DNA of 17,038 nucleotides, taken from assembly GCA_003136915.1 (NCBI GenBank), contig PLEB01000378.1, forward strand, positions 1,490 through 18,527, read 5' to 3'. Below, piece after piece: positions 1 to 8,155 of the stretch. The stretch comes from Chitinophagaceae bacterium (GTDB taxonomy: Bacteria > Bacteroidota > Bacteroidia > Chitinophagales > Chitinophagaceae). The translations under genes were made by a program, and so were the position numbers. The first letter of the stretch is position 1. Every line of letters starts with the position of its first letter. Below the pieces are notes generated by a model, which ran no database searches, had not been told where the DNA came from, and worked only from the letters and a program-made list of their open reading frames with translations.

Positions 1-1478
1 CAGAGAAAAACAGAAAATTTCCTTTCAACGCGTCCTCCTTTTTTGATCAATATCGGGTGGAGGGACGAGATCTGATCGAAGTATTTATAATAGAATGGAG
101 GAATAGCATCCGATTCATTATTAAGATCGGTGAACCGGGGATTCGAATCTATAAAGATCGCGTCGTGGCCCCTGAGCCGGAGCAGATCAGTGCCGACAAA
201 ATCGAATTGCAGTGCTCTTTCTCCGACCACATTTTTTGCGTAAACCGTTTCAGGCAAATAGAAATTCAATATGGCGGATGTTTTGTAGTCGTCTGATGAA
301 AAAATAAATGCCTGTGGATATTCTGTCCGCATGGAATTGACCTGTTGTGCGAGATCCTTCCAACCAAACCAGGTATCGTCGGAATGGATAGGTATAATAT
401 AGAAAAGAACTTCCGCTGCCATAGCGAGATGAAGAGTGAGTGAAAAAATAAGTTGTATCCAGATCCATTTCTTATTCCAGTACCTGCACAACCAGATGAT
501 GCCTGAAACATATGCCGGCATCATCCAATTTATTTTCACCCAATAAACAAAAGAGAGGCAGAAAAAGCCCAGGAAAAGGGGGATAAAAAAGCTCAGGAGG
601 AATAATTGATCGTCCGGAATACGGGAGAATCGAAATTTGTATTTGCGAATGAGCCTGTAAAGAAAATAAAAAAAAGAAAAAAGCAGGATGGGCATGAGGA
701 TGGCTGACTGGTGCCCGATTACGCCAGCAAAATCGCTGAAACTAACGTGTAGACCTTCTACGGAATTCATCCTGCCTTCGGACTGAAACTTAAATGAAGC
801 AAATCCATTCCGGATATTCCAGATCAGCACCGGCAATATCGTCACGGCGAAGCAAAATAGAAAGATCAGGAACCAACGGGAGAATAAAAATCTCCGGTAT
901 TTATTGGAAATCAGCAGGAATATTAAAACCCCGATAATCAGGAATACAGCCGTGTATTTGCTGTCGAAACAAACACCAGTCATGATCCCGGCCCAGACCC
1001 AATAAATATTTTCAGATTTAAAAATGGCGCTGTGCAGAAAGATCAGGGCCAGTGTCCAGGAGAGGATCAATGGAACATCCGGCGTAGAGATCAGGGAGAG
1101 TATACTGATCATGAAGGTGGACAAGAGCAGGAGCAATCCGTACCTGGCTTTGTGCAAACTCAGAAATCGCTTCGACAGTGTGTAAAAAGCCAGAATGCTC
1201 AACCAGGTGAGGGTACTGTCGGCCAGTTTCAGAACAAATATTTTTTTACCGAAGACAGTTGTAAATATGCGCAACAAATACGCGATCATCGGTGGGTGAT
1301 CATAATAAGAGAGCGCGAGATGTTGTGCGTAAAAATCATAGTACGCATCCTGGGGCATCGGCCCCATGGCCGGAATAAATATGAGGCGGATAATTACAAT
1401 GAAAACCGTAAGCCATATCAGTATTCTCCATCCGGCCTGGACTGGAATTTTTCCTGAATGAACTGAAGGGGATGCCAT
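1..1478 (-). CDS. GT39/ArnT-like membrane glycosyltransferase, partial (3' end beyond window)
   Basis: The reading frame opens with ATG at 1478 and stays open to base 1, giving 492 codons with the C-terminus outside the window. It is a polytopic membrane protein: the first hydrophobic segment is at about residues 18-37, and many more follow (for example 113-131, 160-190, 201-222, 258-275, 292-313, 338-363). The first periplasmic loop holds QDAYYD (Asp44) and YYDHPP (residues 58-63), the acidic and DHPP motifs of the PMT_2/GT39 family. These enzymes move a sugar from a polyprenyl-phosphate donor to lipid or protein acceptors in the periplasm. After about residue 365 the sequence is soluble, with FGWKDLAQQV near the start of the tail, as in related bacterial proteins. 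The start lies 2 bases after the aconitase stop, so the two are probably cotranscribed. Acceptor and sugar cannot be told from the sequence. Confidence 0.85.
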   Translation of the reverse strand, partial: MASPSVHSGKIPVQAGWRILIWLTVFIVIIRLIFIPAMGPMPQDAYYDFYAQHLALSYYDHPPMIAYLLRIFTTVFGKKIFVLKLADSTLTWLSILAFYTLSKRFLSLHKARYGLLLLLSTFMISILSLISTPDVPLILSWTLALIFLHSAIFKSENIYWVWAGIMTGVCFDSKYTAVFLIIGVLIFLLISNKYRRFLFSRWFLIFLFCFAVTILPVLIWNIRNGFASFKFQSEGRMNSVEGLHVSFSDFAGVIGHQSAILMPILLFSFFYFLYRLIRKYKFRFSRIPDDQLFLLSFFIPLFLGFFCLSFVYWVKINWMMPAYVSGIIWLCRYWNKKWIWIQLIFSLTLHLAMAAEVLFYIIPIHSDDTWFGWKDLAQQVNSMRTEYPQAFIFSSDDYKTSAILNFYLPETVYAKNVVGERALQFDFVGTDLLRLRGHDAIFIDSNPRFTDLNNESDAIPPFYYKYFDQISSLHPILIKKGGRVERKFSVFL

Positions 1479-1480
1479 AT

Positions 1481-3745
1481 TTATTTGGCAAATTCTGTCC
1501 GAATTACATTTAGCGCGCCCCCGGCCCTGAACCACTCGATCTGTTGCTCGTTGTAAGTATGATTCACGGTAATTTCTTCAGAGGATTCGTCTGCGTGATT
1601 AAGGACCACCGTAAGTGGAACGCCTTCTGTGAAATAGACTAATCCGTTGATGTCGATCACATCATCCTCCATTACTTTATCGTAATCTGCTTTATTGTTG
1701 AATGTGAGCGCCAGCATGCCCTGTTTTTTGAGATTGGTTTCGTGGATGCGGGCAAAAGATCGAACCAGGATAGCCCTTACGCCCAGGTGTCTCGGTTCCA
1801 TGGCCGCATGTTCCCTGGAAGATCCTTCTCCGTAATTTTCATCGCCAACGACGATGCTTCCCAAACCCGCTGCCTTGTAGGCCCTTGCGGTAACGGGAAC
1901 AGCTCCATATTCACCGGTAAGCTGGTTTTTGACCATGTCGGTCTGCTCGTTGAAGAAATTAACTGCGCCAATGAGCATATTGTTGGAAATATTATCCAGG
2001 TGTCCGCGGAATTTCAGCCAGGGGCCAGCCATGGAGATATGATCGGTGGTGCATTTCCCCTTTGCCTTGATCAGCAGCCGCAGGCCCTTCAGGTCAATGC
2101 CTTCCCAGGGATTAAAAGGTTCAAGCAATTGCAGCCGCTGGGAATCGGGCTTAACAATTACCTGCACTTTGCTGCCATCTTTTGCAGCTGCCTGATATCC
2201 CGGATCATCAACGGAGAAGCCCTTCGGAGGCAATTCGTATCCCGTAGGTTCGTCCAGTTTAACGTCTTCCCCATTATCGTTACGCAGCGTATCTTTTAAG
2301 GGATTGAACCGGAGATCTCCCGCGATGGCAAAAGCCGTAACGATTTCAGGTGAAGCGACAAAGGCATGCGTTGAAGCAAGGCCGTCATTGCGCCTGGCAA
2401 AATTTCTGTTGAAAGAGGTGATGATCGAATTTTTTCTTGAAGGGTCGTCGATATGTCGTGCCCATTGGCCAATGCAGGGTCCGCAGGCATTAGCCAGAAC
2501 CACCCCGCCGATTTTCTCAAAGGTCTTCAGAAAACCATCCTTTTCAATCGTGTAGCGAACCTGCTCACTGCCCGGTGTGATGGTGAATTCGGCCCTGGCC
2601 GTTAATTTTTTCTGTATCGCCTGGTTGGCAATGGAAGCTGAACGGCTGATGTCTTCATAAGAGGAGTTTGTGCAGGAACCGATCAGGGCGACTTCCAGTT
2701 TTTCGGGCCAATGATTTGTTTTTACGGCCTCGGCGAATTTGGAAATTGGCCACGCCAGGTCAGGCGTAAACGGACCATTAACATGAGGTTCCAGCTCGTC
2801 CAGGTCGATCTCGATCAATTGATCGTAAAATGCTGCAGGATTGGCATATACTTCCGGATCCGGGCGGAGATGCTCCCGGATGCCTTCAGCCAGCGCAGCC
2901 ACTTCGGCCCGGCCGGTAGCTTTAAGGTAATCCGACATCTTTGTATCATAAGTAAATATCGAGCACGTAGCGCCGATCTCTGCGCCCATATTGCAGATCG
3001 TTCCTTTGCCGGTAGCGCTCAGGCTTTCAGCTCCTTCCCCGAAATATTCAACGATGGCGCCGGTTCCTCCTTTAACGGTGAGGATGCCCGCTACCTTGAG
3101 AATAACGTCTTTGGAAGAGGTCCAGCCACTGAGGCGGCCGGTAAGCTTAACACCGATCAGCTTGGGCATTTTGAGTTCCCAGGGGAGGCCAGCCATCACG
3201 TCAACCGCATCTGCGCCGCCGACACCTATGGCAATCATGCCCAATCCGCCTGCATTTGGGGTGTGGGAATCCGTTCCGATCATCATGCCTCCGGGGAATG
3301 CATAGTTTTCCAGAACAACCTGGTGAATAATGCCCGCTCCCGGCTTCCAGAAGCCTATGCCGTATTTATTTGAAATAGAGGCCAGGAAATCATAGACCTC
3401 CTTATTGACATCCAGTGCGGCGGAAAGATCTTCTTTGGCGCCAACCTTTGCCTGTATGAGATGATCGCAATGTACTGTGGAGGGCACCGCTACACGGTCC
3501 CGGCCGCAGGTCATAAATTGCAGGAGCGCCATTTGGGCCGTGGCATCCTGCATGGCCACTCTGTCAGGCGCAAAATTCACATAATCTTTGCCGCGTATAT
3601 AGTTTTGAATTTTTTCCGAGTAAAGGTGGGTGTATATGATTTTTTCTGAGAGAGTAAGTGCTTTGCCGGTGATCCTTTTTGCCGCTGCGACTTTAGAGGG
3701 CATGCCGGCGTAAATCTTTTTGATTAATTCCAGATCGAAAACCAT
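1481..3745 (-). CDS. acn: Aconitate hydratase, mitochondrial-type
   Basis: This 754-residue enzyme interconverts citrate and isocitrate through cis-aconitate in the TCA cycle, in the cytoplasm, using a 4Fe-4S cluster. The three cluster ligands are visible as Cys358 (IGSCTN), Cys421 and Cys424 (ACGPCIGQW). These are the same numbers as in mature mammalian mitochondrial aconitase, as are the active-site Ser642, Ser643 and Arg644 (GEGSSREH). The substrate-binding HCDHL (92-96) and TDSHTPN (158-164) motifs are present. The C-terminal swivel domain begins at about residue 530. The length and numbering point to the mitochondrial-like clade and not the longer AcnA/IRP or the AcnB type. The start is ATG at 3745, about 59 bases downstream of an exact Bacteroidota -7 box on the same strand. 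The GT39 gene follows after 2 bases. Confidence 0.97.
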   Translation of the reverse strand: MVFDLELIKKIYAGMPSKVAAAKRITGKALTLSEKIIYTHLYSEKIQNYIRGKDYVNFAPDRVAMQDATAQMALLQFMTCGRDRVAVPSTVHCDHLIQAKVGAKEDLSAALDVNKEVYDFLASISNKYGIGFWKPGAGIIHQVVLENYAFPGGMMIGTDSHTPNAGGLGMIAIGVGGADAVDVMAGLPWELKMPKLIGVKLTGRLSGWTSSKDVILKVAGILTVKGGTGAIVEYFGEGAESLSATGKGTICNMGAEIGATCSIFTYDTKMSDYLKATGRAEVAALAEGIREHLRPDPEVYANPAAFYDQLIEIDLDELEPHVNGPFTPDLAWPISKFAEAVKTNHWPEKLEVALIGSCTNSSYEDISRSASIANQAIQKKLTARAEFTITPGSEQVRYTIEKDGFLKTFEKIGGVVLANACGPCIGQWARHIDDPSRKNSIITSFNRNFARRNDGLASTHAFVASPEIVTAFAIAGDLRFNPLKDTLRNDNGEDVKLDEPTGYELPPKGFSVDDPGYQAAAKDGSKVQVIVKPDSQRLQLLEPFNPWEGIDLKGLRLLIKAKGKCTTDHISMAGPWLKFRGHLDNISNNMLIGAVNFFNEQTDMVKNQLTGEYGAVPVTARAYKAAGLGSIVVGDENYGEGSSREHAAMEPRHLGVRAILVRSFARIHETNLKKQGMLALTFNNKADYDKVMEDDVIDINGLVYFTEGVPLTVVLNHADESSEEITVNHTYNEQQIEWFRAGGALNVIRTEFAK

Positions 3746-3803
3746 GAACTGATATTTTTAATAGTTATTCGGCATAAAATATTTAAAACGGCTTATTAAT
3801 ATA

Positions 3804-3811
3804 CAAATTTA
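3804..3811 (-). promoter_or_regulatory. Probable -7 box of the aconitase promoter
   Basis: Read on the minus strand this is TAAATTTG, an exact match to the Bacteroidota -7 consensus TAnnTTTG. It would start transcription near 3797 and leave a leader of about 50 bases. No TTG is visible at the usual distance upstream, so the -33 element is weak or absent. Confidence 0.45.
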
Positions 3812-3843
3812 CCAAAAAATTGCGTGAATGCCTACGCAGGCTC

Positions 3844-3873
3844 TTGCTGTTTTAATCAATTTTTTTTATTTTG
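3844..3873 (+). promoter_or_regulatory. Possible promoter of the PspC-domain gene
   Basis: TTG at 3844-3846 is followed after 20 bases by TATTTTG at 3867-3873, one T short of TAnnTTTG. Transcription would begin at about 3878-3881, almost at the ATG (3881), so the transcript would be leaderless or nearly so. Confidence 0.3.
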
Positions 3874-3880
3874 TGCAGTG

Positions 3881-4102
3881 ATGAGCAGGTTCAAAGAATT
3901 TATTGAATGGCAAGCCTTCGGCGTTTGTACTGCGATTGGTGATCGTTTGGGAATTGCTGCATCCAGGATCCGCACCTGGTTTATTTATGTTTCTTTTCTC
4001 ACCATGGGCTCACCCCTGATCGTTTATTTTGTTCTGGCATTCTGGCTGAATATAAAAAGGTATATCAGGTTTTCTAAGCGAAATCCCTTGTACAATAGTT
4101 GA
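3881..4102 (+). CDS. Small PspC-domain membrane protein
   Basis: This 73-residue protein consists of little more than one PspC domain. FGVCTAIGDRLGI (about residues 13-25) corresponds to the GVC.GLA...GI signature. The arginine-containing stretch ASRIRTWFIYVSFLTMGSP leads into a hydrophobic segment (about 33-55) that ends in WLNIKRY. PspC domains are inner-membrane modules, in enterobacteria linked to the phage-shock envelope-stress response. No other psp gene is nearby, so a stress role is only inferred. An upstream ATG at 3824 would add a cysteine- and phenylalanine-rich tail of 19 residues unlike the family. The ATG at 3881 gives a typical PspC start and matches the candidate promoter. The TGA stop (4100-4102) falls within the outermost heptamer-like unit of repeat element E1, and kdsA converges from the other side. 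Confidence 0.75.
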   Translation: MSRFKEFIEWQAFGVCTAIGDRLGIAASRIRTWFIYVSFLTMGSPLIVYFVLAFWLNIKRYIRFSKRNPLYNS

Positions 4103-4178
4103 TGGTAGATGGTTGATGGTTGATGGAGTTCAGGTGCGGATTCGCAATTAAAGTCCATCAACCATCAACCATCAACCA
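4097..4178. repeat. E1: inverted repeat with heptamer arms, between convergent genes
   Basis: The left arm (4097-4127) reads AGTTGAT, GGTAGAT, GGTTGAT, GGTTGAT, GGA. The right arm (4154-4177), read on the minus strand, is three GGTTGAT units and GGA. Positions 4108-4127 and 4154-4173 pair perfectly over 20 bp. The pairing extends to 25 bp with one mismatch (4103-4127 with 4154-4178). The 26-base loop contains AGGTGC (4132-4137) and AATTAAAG (4146-4153), both also found at the same spacing in E2. The element lies where pspC-like (+) and kdsA (-) converge and contains both stop codons. It could fold in RNA from either strand and so limit read-through, but it has no GC-rich stem or U-tract, so it is not a standard intrinsic terminator. 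Confidence 0.9.
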
Positions 4179-4996
4179 CTCACGGCCTTCCTCAACTTCA
4201 ACAACCTCCCCAGCAAGTCCTCCAAAAGATCCAGCTTCAACATATTCGCACCATCGCTTTTTGCAATTGCGGGATTAGGATGCGTTTCAATGAAAAGACC
4301 GTCTGCACCCGCAGCAATGGCGGCTTTTGCAATCGTGCCTATAAGTTGTGGATTTCCGCCGGTGACGCCGGATGACTGGTTTGGCTGTTGCAGTGAGTGG
4401 GTGCAATCCATCACAACGGGATATCCAAGATCCTGCATCCATGGAATATTCCGGTAATCGACTACGAGGTCCTGGTATCCGAAACTGTTTCCCCGCTCAG
4501 TAAAAATAATTTTCCTGTTTCCTGCATTCAGTATTTTTTCTGCCGCGAATTTCATGGCCGGCCCGCTCAGGAATTGTCCCTTCTTCACATTGATCACTTT
4601 TCCCGTTTCCGCTGCGGCAACAAGAAGATCGGTTTGACGGCAAAGAAATGCGGGGATTTGTAACACATCAACGAAACCAGCAGCAGAAGCGGCTTCATCA
4701 TGTGCGTGAATATCTGAAGTGGTTGGAATTTTATATTTTAATCCTGTTTTTTTTACAAGGGCCAGGGCCTGTTCGTCTCCTATCCCTGAGAAAGATAAGG
4801 AACTTGTGCGGTTAGCTTTACGGTAGGAAGCTTTAAAAATATATGGAATACCCATCCTACTGCAGAGAGAAGAAACCCTGGAAGCTACCGTCTCCAGCAA
4901 TTCTTCGTTTTCCACCACACAGGGTCCGGCAATAAGGAAAAAGTTTTTTTCATCGTAGTGCTGACCTTTAAAAAGTTCTTTCAGAAAATCATGCAT
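4172..4996 (-). CDS. kdsA: 3-deoxy-D-manno-octulosonate 8-phosphate synthase, metal-dependent type
   Basis: KdsA (274 residues) condenses phosphoenolpyruvate with arabinose 5-phosphate to KDO-8-phosphate, the first committed step to the KDO of LPS, in the cytoplasm. The family motifs are present: IAGPCVVE (22-29), FKASYRKANRTS (54-65), GFVDVLQIPAFLCRQTDLL (107-125), MDCTHSLQQP (196-205) and FIETHPNP (235-242). Cys26 replaces the Asn of the metal-independent E. coli enzyme. Cys26, His200, Glu237 and Asp248 have exactly the spacing of the metal ligands Cys11, His185, Glu222 and Asp233 of the Aquifex aeolicus enzyme, so a divalent metal is predicted to be needed. The start is ATG at 4996. The final codons run into the arm of E1, whose heptamer supplies the TGA stop. 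No other KDO gene is in the window. Confidence 0.96.
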   Translation of the reverse strand: MHDFLKELFKGQHYDEKNFFLIAGPCVVENEELLETVASRVSSLCSRMGIPYIFKASYRKANRTSSLSFSGIGDEQALALVKKTGLKYKIPTTSDIHAHDEAASAAGFVDVLQIPAFLCRQTDLLVAAAETGKVINVKKGQFLSGPAMKFAAEKILNAGNRKIIFTERGNSFGYQDLVVDYRNIPWMQDLGYPVVMDCTHSLQQPNQSSGVTGGNPQLIGTIAKAAIAAGADGLFIETHPNPAIAKSDGANMLKLDLLEDLLGRLLKLRKAVSG

Positions 4997-5031
4997 GAAA
5001 AAAAATTTGAATAATCATTGCGCGAAAGTAG

Positions 5032-5064
5032 TTTGTAATTTTCTACGGGATTAAACTATTTTTG
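5032..5064 (+). promoter_or_regulatory. Promoter of the small lipoprotein gene
   Basis: TTTG at 5032-5035, a 21-base spacer, and TATTTTTG at 5057-5064 match the Bacteroidota -33/-7 consensus exactly. Transcription should begin near 5071, which leaves a leader of about 33 bases before the ATG at 5104. This rules against the in-frame ATG at 5062, which lies inside the -7 box. The promoter sits in the divergent kdsA-lipoprotein gap. Confidence 0.65.
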
Positions 5065-5103
5065 CATCATGAATTTGAGGGTATGTACATTAAAAAAAAT
5101 CAT

Positions 5104-5520
5104 ATGAAAATCGCATTGTTATCGCTTTTTACTCTACTTACGTTTTCTGCATGCAGGAAAACGGTTGTAAACCAGACAGTAAACCAGGCTTTTTCGGCAA
5201 TTTATAGTATTGATACGACAAAGTGGGTCCAGGGCCAAAATCCGGATGCAACTGTTTATTTCTATACTACACTCAGCGTTCCGGAGCTGGATGCGGTCAT
5301 TAATCAAAATGGGGGAGTGGAAGTGTATATTTCATTTGATAACGGCACCACTTATGAAACCCTGCCTGAAGTGGTCGACGGGGTGGCATATGGCTCCCTT
5401 CATACTACCGGTGCAGTAACTATTGATCTGCGTGGCGCTGACGGGGGAACCCTTCATTCTGCCATCAGCACGACCATCCTTGCAAAAGTTGTCTTGATTG
5501 ACGCCCAGCCCCTGGATTAA
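5104..5520 (+). CDS. Small lipoprotein of unknown function
   Basis: This 138-residue protein begins with a lipoprotein signal: a basic start, a hydrophobic core at 4-14, and the lipobox FSAC with the lipidated Cys at residue 17. The mature part (about 120 residues) appears all-beta, with alternating patterns such as [11 protein letters not shown] and VEVYISF, and the aromatic-rich [17 protein letters not shown] do not recognise the family. Such small lipoproteins are frequent in Chitinophagaceae, and nothing here indicates a substrate or partner. Earlier in-frame ATGs at 5062 and 5083 were set aside: the first lies in the -7 box, and only the start at 5104 puts the signal peptide at the N-terminus. 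The gene converges on the mutase gene, and the two stop codons share the palindrome TTAA at 5517-5520. Confidence 0.75.
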   Translation: MKIALLSLFTLLTFSACRKTVVNQTVNQAFSAIYSIDTTKWVQGQNPDATVYFYTTLSVPELDAVINQNGGVEVYISFDNGTTYETLPEVVDGVAYGSLHTTGAVTIDLRGADGGTLHSAISTTILAKVVLIDAQPLD

Positions 5521-7067
5521 TATTCGCCAAATACCTCCCGGAGCGTATCTGCGATTTCTCCCAGGGTGCACCTGGCTTCAACGGCTTCAACAACAACAGG
5601 CATAATATTTTCGCCAGAAGATGCTTTGTCGTTCAGAAGCTGCAATAACTGGTCGACTTTTGCATGATCCCTCTGGGTGCGGATGCGCGCGAGCTTATCC
5701 GTTTGGATCTTCCGTATTGAATCGTCTACCCTGAATACGGGAGTCGGATCCTTTTCAGGCGACTGAAATGCATTTACCCCTACAATAGTCTTTTCACCGG
5801 TTTCCACTTCACGCTGCTGCTGGTAGGCGCTTTTCGCAATTTCATTCTGAATAAATCCTTCTTCAATAGCTGCAACGCTCCCGCCGTATTCATCTACTTT
5901 CCGGATAATGTCCCAGGCAGCCTGCTCCACGGAACTGGTCAGACTCTCAACAAGATAACTTCCTCCGAGAGGATCCGTGGTATCTGCGATCCCGCTTTCA
6001 AATCCGATGATCTGCTGCGTGCGCAAGGCTATGCCTGCAGCAGACTCTGTTGGAAGGCCAAGGGCTTCGTCGTATCCGTTTGTGTGCAAGGATTGCGTAC
6101 CTCCGAGTACAGCAGAAAGGGCCTGAATGGTTACCCGGGCTATATTATTCAAAGGCTGTTGGGCAGTTAAGGTGCTTCCCCCCGTCTGCGCGTGGAACCT
6201 CAGCATCAAAGATTGCGGATCCGTTGCGCCAAGATCTTTCATGATCCGGGCCCACATTCTCCTTGCCGCCCGGAACTTGGCCACTTCTTCAAATAAATTA
6301 TTGTGCGCATTGAAGAAGAAAGAAAGCCTTTTTCCAAATACGTTTATATCCAATCCTTTCTCCAGGGCTGCTTTCACATATGCCTTACCGTTAGAAAGCG
6401 TAAATGCAATTTCCTGAACAGCGGTGCTTCCTGCTTCCCGGATATGATATCCGGAAATAGAAATGCTGTTCCATTTGGGAAGTTCCATGCTGCACCATTC
6501 GAAAATATCCGTGATGATGCGCATGGATGGCCGGGGAGGATAAATATATGTTCCCCTCGCCGCATATTCTTTCAGGATATCATTTTGCACGGTGCCCGAA
6601 ATTTTTTTGAGGTCGGCCCCCTGTTTTTTTGCAAGCGCCACGTAGAGCGCCAGCAGGATAAAACCAGTAGCATTGATGGTCATTGAAGTGCTGATCTTTT
6701 CCAATGGAATTCCGGCGAACAGTTCTTCCATATCAACGATTGAATCAATGGCCACTCCTACTTTCCCAACTTCTCCTTCGGCCAGCAGATGATCACTGTC
6801 GTAACCGATCTGGGTCGGCAGGTCAAAGGCTACACTTAATCCGGTTACTCCCTGACCGAGCAAATAGTGATATCGTTTATTGCTTTCTGCAGCTGTACTG
6901 AATCCGGCGTACTGGCGCATCGTCCACATTTTCGAACGATACATATCGGGGTAGATGCCCCTGGTATACGGGAATTCCCCCGCATTTTCCGGCACTGCAC
7001 CCATATCTTTTTCATTGTATACAGGAAGAATGATAATTCCCGAATCGGTCTGTATTTTCTTTGGCAT
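5517..7067 (-). CDS. Methylmalonyl-CoA mutase family, catalytic domain without B12-binding domain
   Basis: This 516-residue protein covers the substrate-binding TIM-barrel part of the B12-dependent acyl-CoA mutases, including [16 protein letters not shown] (46-61), [17 protein letters not shown] (76-92) and [12 protein letters not shown] (197-208). By alignment with Propionibacterium methylmalonyl-CoA mutase, Tyr53, Arg171 and His208 match Tyr89, Arg207 and His244. Isobutyryl-CoA and 2-hydroxyisobutyryl-CoA mutases carry Phe or Ile and Gln at the first two positions, so (R)-methylmalonyl-CoA/succinyl-CoA is the best guess. The chain ends at about the point where the cobalamin domain (DxHxxG) would start, so it needs a separate B12 subunit, and none is present here. 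The chosen ATG at 7067 gives the usual KKIQTDSGI start. A TTG at 7094 would add nine residues but overlaps TACTTTG (7092-7098), a near match to a -7 box. DUF7935-like is divergent. Confidence 0.9.
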   Translation of the reverse strand: MPKKIQTDSGIIILPVYNEKDMGAVPENAGEFPYTRGIYPDMYRSKMWTMRQYAGFSTAAESNKRYHYLLGQGVTGLSVAFDLPTQIGYDSDHLLAEGEVGKVGVAIDSIVDMEELFAGIPLEKISTSMTINATGFILLALYVALAKKQGADLKKISGTVQNDILKEYAARGTYIYPPRPSMRIITDIFEWCSMELPKWNSISISGYHIREAGSTAVQEIAFTLSNGKAYVKAALEKGLDINVFGKRLSFFFNAHNNLFEEVAKFRAARRMWARIMKDLGATDPQSLMLRFHAQTGGSTLTAQQPLNNIARVTIQALSAVLGGTQSLHTNGYDEALGLPTESAAGIALRTQQIIGFESGIADTTDPLGGSYLVESLTSSVEQAAWDIIRKVDEYGGSVAAIEEGFIQNEIAKSAYQQQREVETGEKTIVGVNAFQSPEKDPTPVFRVDDSIRKIQTDKLARIRTQRDHAKVDQLLQLLNDKASSGENIMPVVVEAVEARCTLGEIADTLREVFGEY

Positions 7068-7188
7068 GAATGGCTGAATGAACGGTCTTGGCAAAGTACC
7101 CCGATTTTTTGATTCTGCTGCTTACAATTATTTCATCAAGATGGGAATATACCTTTCCGTATTTTCGTTTAAGTTTAAATAAAAGCAG

Positions 7189-7716
7189 ATGTCGCTTAGC
7201 AACAATGAACTTATCATTTCAATTTTTTTTGCATTCTGTATTGCAGGAATCCTGGCTTTTGCTCTCTGGAAACAAAGGAGAGAGGCTAAACGGGGCATTA
7301 AGCTTGTTCATAAGGATAATGCTCCGGCTACAACCACCATGAAATTACAGGCATATGAAAGGCTGATCCTGCTGGCTGATCGCATTTCGATCCCTAACCT
7401 GGTCAGCCGTACCAACCAGGGCGGAGTCACGGCCCGCGAAATGCAGTCGATCCTTTCTCAAACTATCCGCCAGGAATTTGATCATAATATAACCCAACAA
7501 ATTTATGTATCTCCCGAAGCCTGGGCCGCGATCCGTAATCTGAAAGAACAAAACCTGCTCATCATAAATCAAATGGCTTCTTTTCTGCCCGCAGAAGCCA
7601 GCGGTATGGACCTCAGTAAAAGTCTCCTCGAACTGGTCATGCAAAATCCTAAGGTTTCTCTTCACGAAGTTGTTTCCGACGCGCTCAGTTTTGAAGCGAA
7701 AAAAATCATGGAATAG
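7189..7716 (+). CDS. Membrane-anchored DUF7935-like protein
   Basis: The 175-residue protein has one N-terminal membrane segment (about residues 9-27) followed by basic KQRREAKR, which suggests an N-out, C-in orientation with the rest in the cytoplasm. The body is mostly helical. KLQAYERLILLADRISIPNL (about 52-71), TIRQEFDHNITQQIYVS (about 92-108) and the later IINQMA stretch match a family widespread in Bacteroidota that I recall as DUF7935, though I could not check this. No catalytic motif is seen and the function is unknown. The gene precedes the Fe-S carrier gene by 78 bases, but that gene has its own promoter. Their adjacency therefore need not mean a shared function. Confidence 0.7.
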   Translation: MSLSNNELIISIFFAFCIAGILAFALWKQRREAKRGIKLVHKDNAPATTTMKLQAYERLILLADRISIPNLVSRTNQGGVTAREMQSILSQTIRQEFDHNITQQIYVSPEAWAAIRNLKEQNLLIINQMASFLPAEASGMDLSKSLLELVMQNPKVSLHEVVSDALSFEAKKIME

Positions 7717-7745
7717 GTTGTGGTTGAAGACAACATTCCGCCAAA

Positions 7746-7776
7746 TTGGAAAACCTCATAAATTGGATTAAATTTG
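7746..7776 (+). promoter_or_regulatory. Promoter of the A-type Fe-S carrier gene
   Basis: TTG at 7746-7748, a 20-base spacer and TAAATTTG at 7769-7776 match the Bacteroidota consensus exactly. Transcription should begin near 7783, about 12 bases before the ATG at 7795. This excludes the in-frame TTG at 7774, which lies within the -7 box. Confidence 0.6.
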
Positions 7777-7794
7777 CAGTTGAATTTGGAATGT

Positions 7795-8139
7795 ATGGAA
7801 ACGACAATTGAATCTCCGCTGCACTTCACGCCCCAGGCAGTGGAGGAAATCAGGCGACTGATGAATGCGGAGGGATTTGATAAAAATGCTTTTCTGCGCA
7901 TCGGCGTAAAGGGTGGGGGATGCTCCGGCCTCTCTTATATTTTAGGGTTCGATAAGTTTCAGGAAAACGATGAAGAATTTGAATCTGAAGGTCTGCCTTT
8001 CATAATGAATCCGGCCCAGGGTATCTATTTGGCCGGGATGGAAATCGATTGGGACAATGGACTCAATGCCCGCGGTTTTACTTTCAAAAACCCGAATGCG
8101 TCGAAGACTTGCGGATGCGGGAGCTCTTTTGCAGTTTGA
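7795..8139 (+). CDS. A-type iron-sulfur cluster carrier (IscA/SufA/ErpA family)
   Basis: This 114-residue cytoplasmic protein has the full A-type signature. The three cluster-binding cysteines are Cys43 in GGGCSGLSY and Cys106 and Cys108 in KTCGCGSSF at the C-terminus. The DWDNGLNARGFTFKNPNA stretch precedes the last two. Such proteins take Fe-S clusters from the Isc or Suf scaffold and pass them to client enzymes. No suf or isc gene is in the window, so I give no symbol. Aconitase at 1481-3745 is a plausible client, but that is inference. The start is ATG at 7795. An out-of-frame ATG lies 4 bases upstream. Element E2 begins 17 bases after the stop. Confidence 0.93.
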   Translation: METTIESPLHFTPQAVEEIRRLMNAEGFDKNAFLRIGVKGGGCSGLSYILGFDKFQENDEEFESEGLPFIMNPAQGIYLAGMEIDWDNGLNARGFTFKNPNASKTCGCGSSFAV

Positions 8140-8155
8140 TTTTTTAAGAGATTAT

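Noticed and set aside
1032..1457. Plus-strand open frame of 141 codons
   Set aside because: It is antisense to the GT39 gene, whose frame, membrane segments and DHPP motif are clear. The composition (many Gln, Arg, Glu) is a frame shadow.
2711..3373. Plus-strand open frame of 220 codons
   Set aside because: It is fully antisense to aconitase and shows no family motif.
7065..7094. TTG at 7094 as start of the mutase
   Set aside because: ATG at 7067 gives the N-terminus typical of the family, and the TTG overlaps a near-consensus -7 box.
7717..7735. GTTGT...ACAAC hairpin with GGTTG-like sequence as a third copy of the heptamer element
   Set aside because: It has no tandem heptamers in phase, no GGA end and no AGGTGC or AATAAAG inner sequence.
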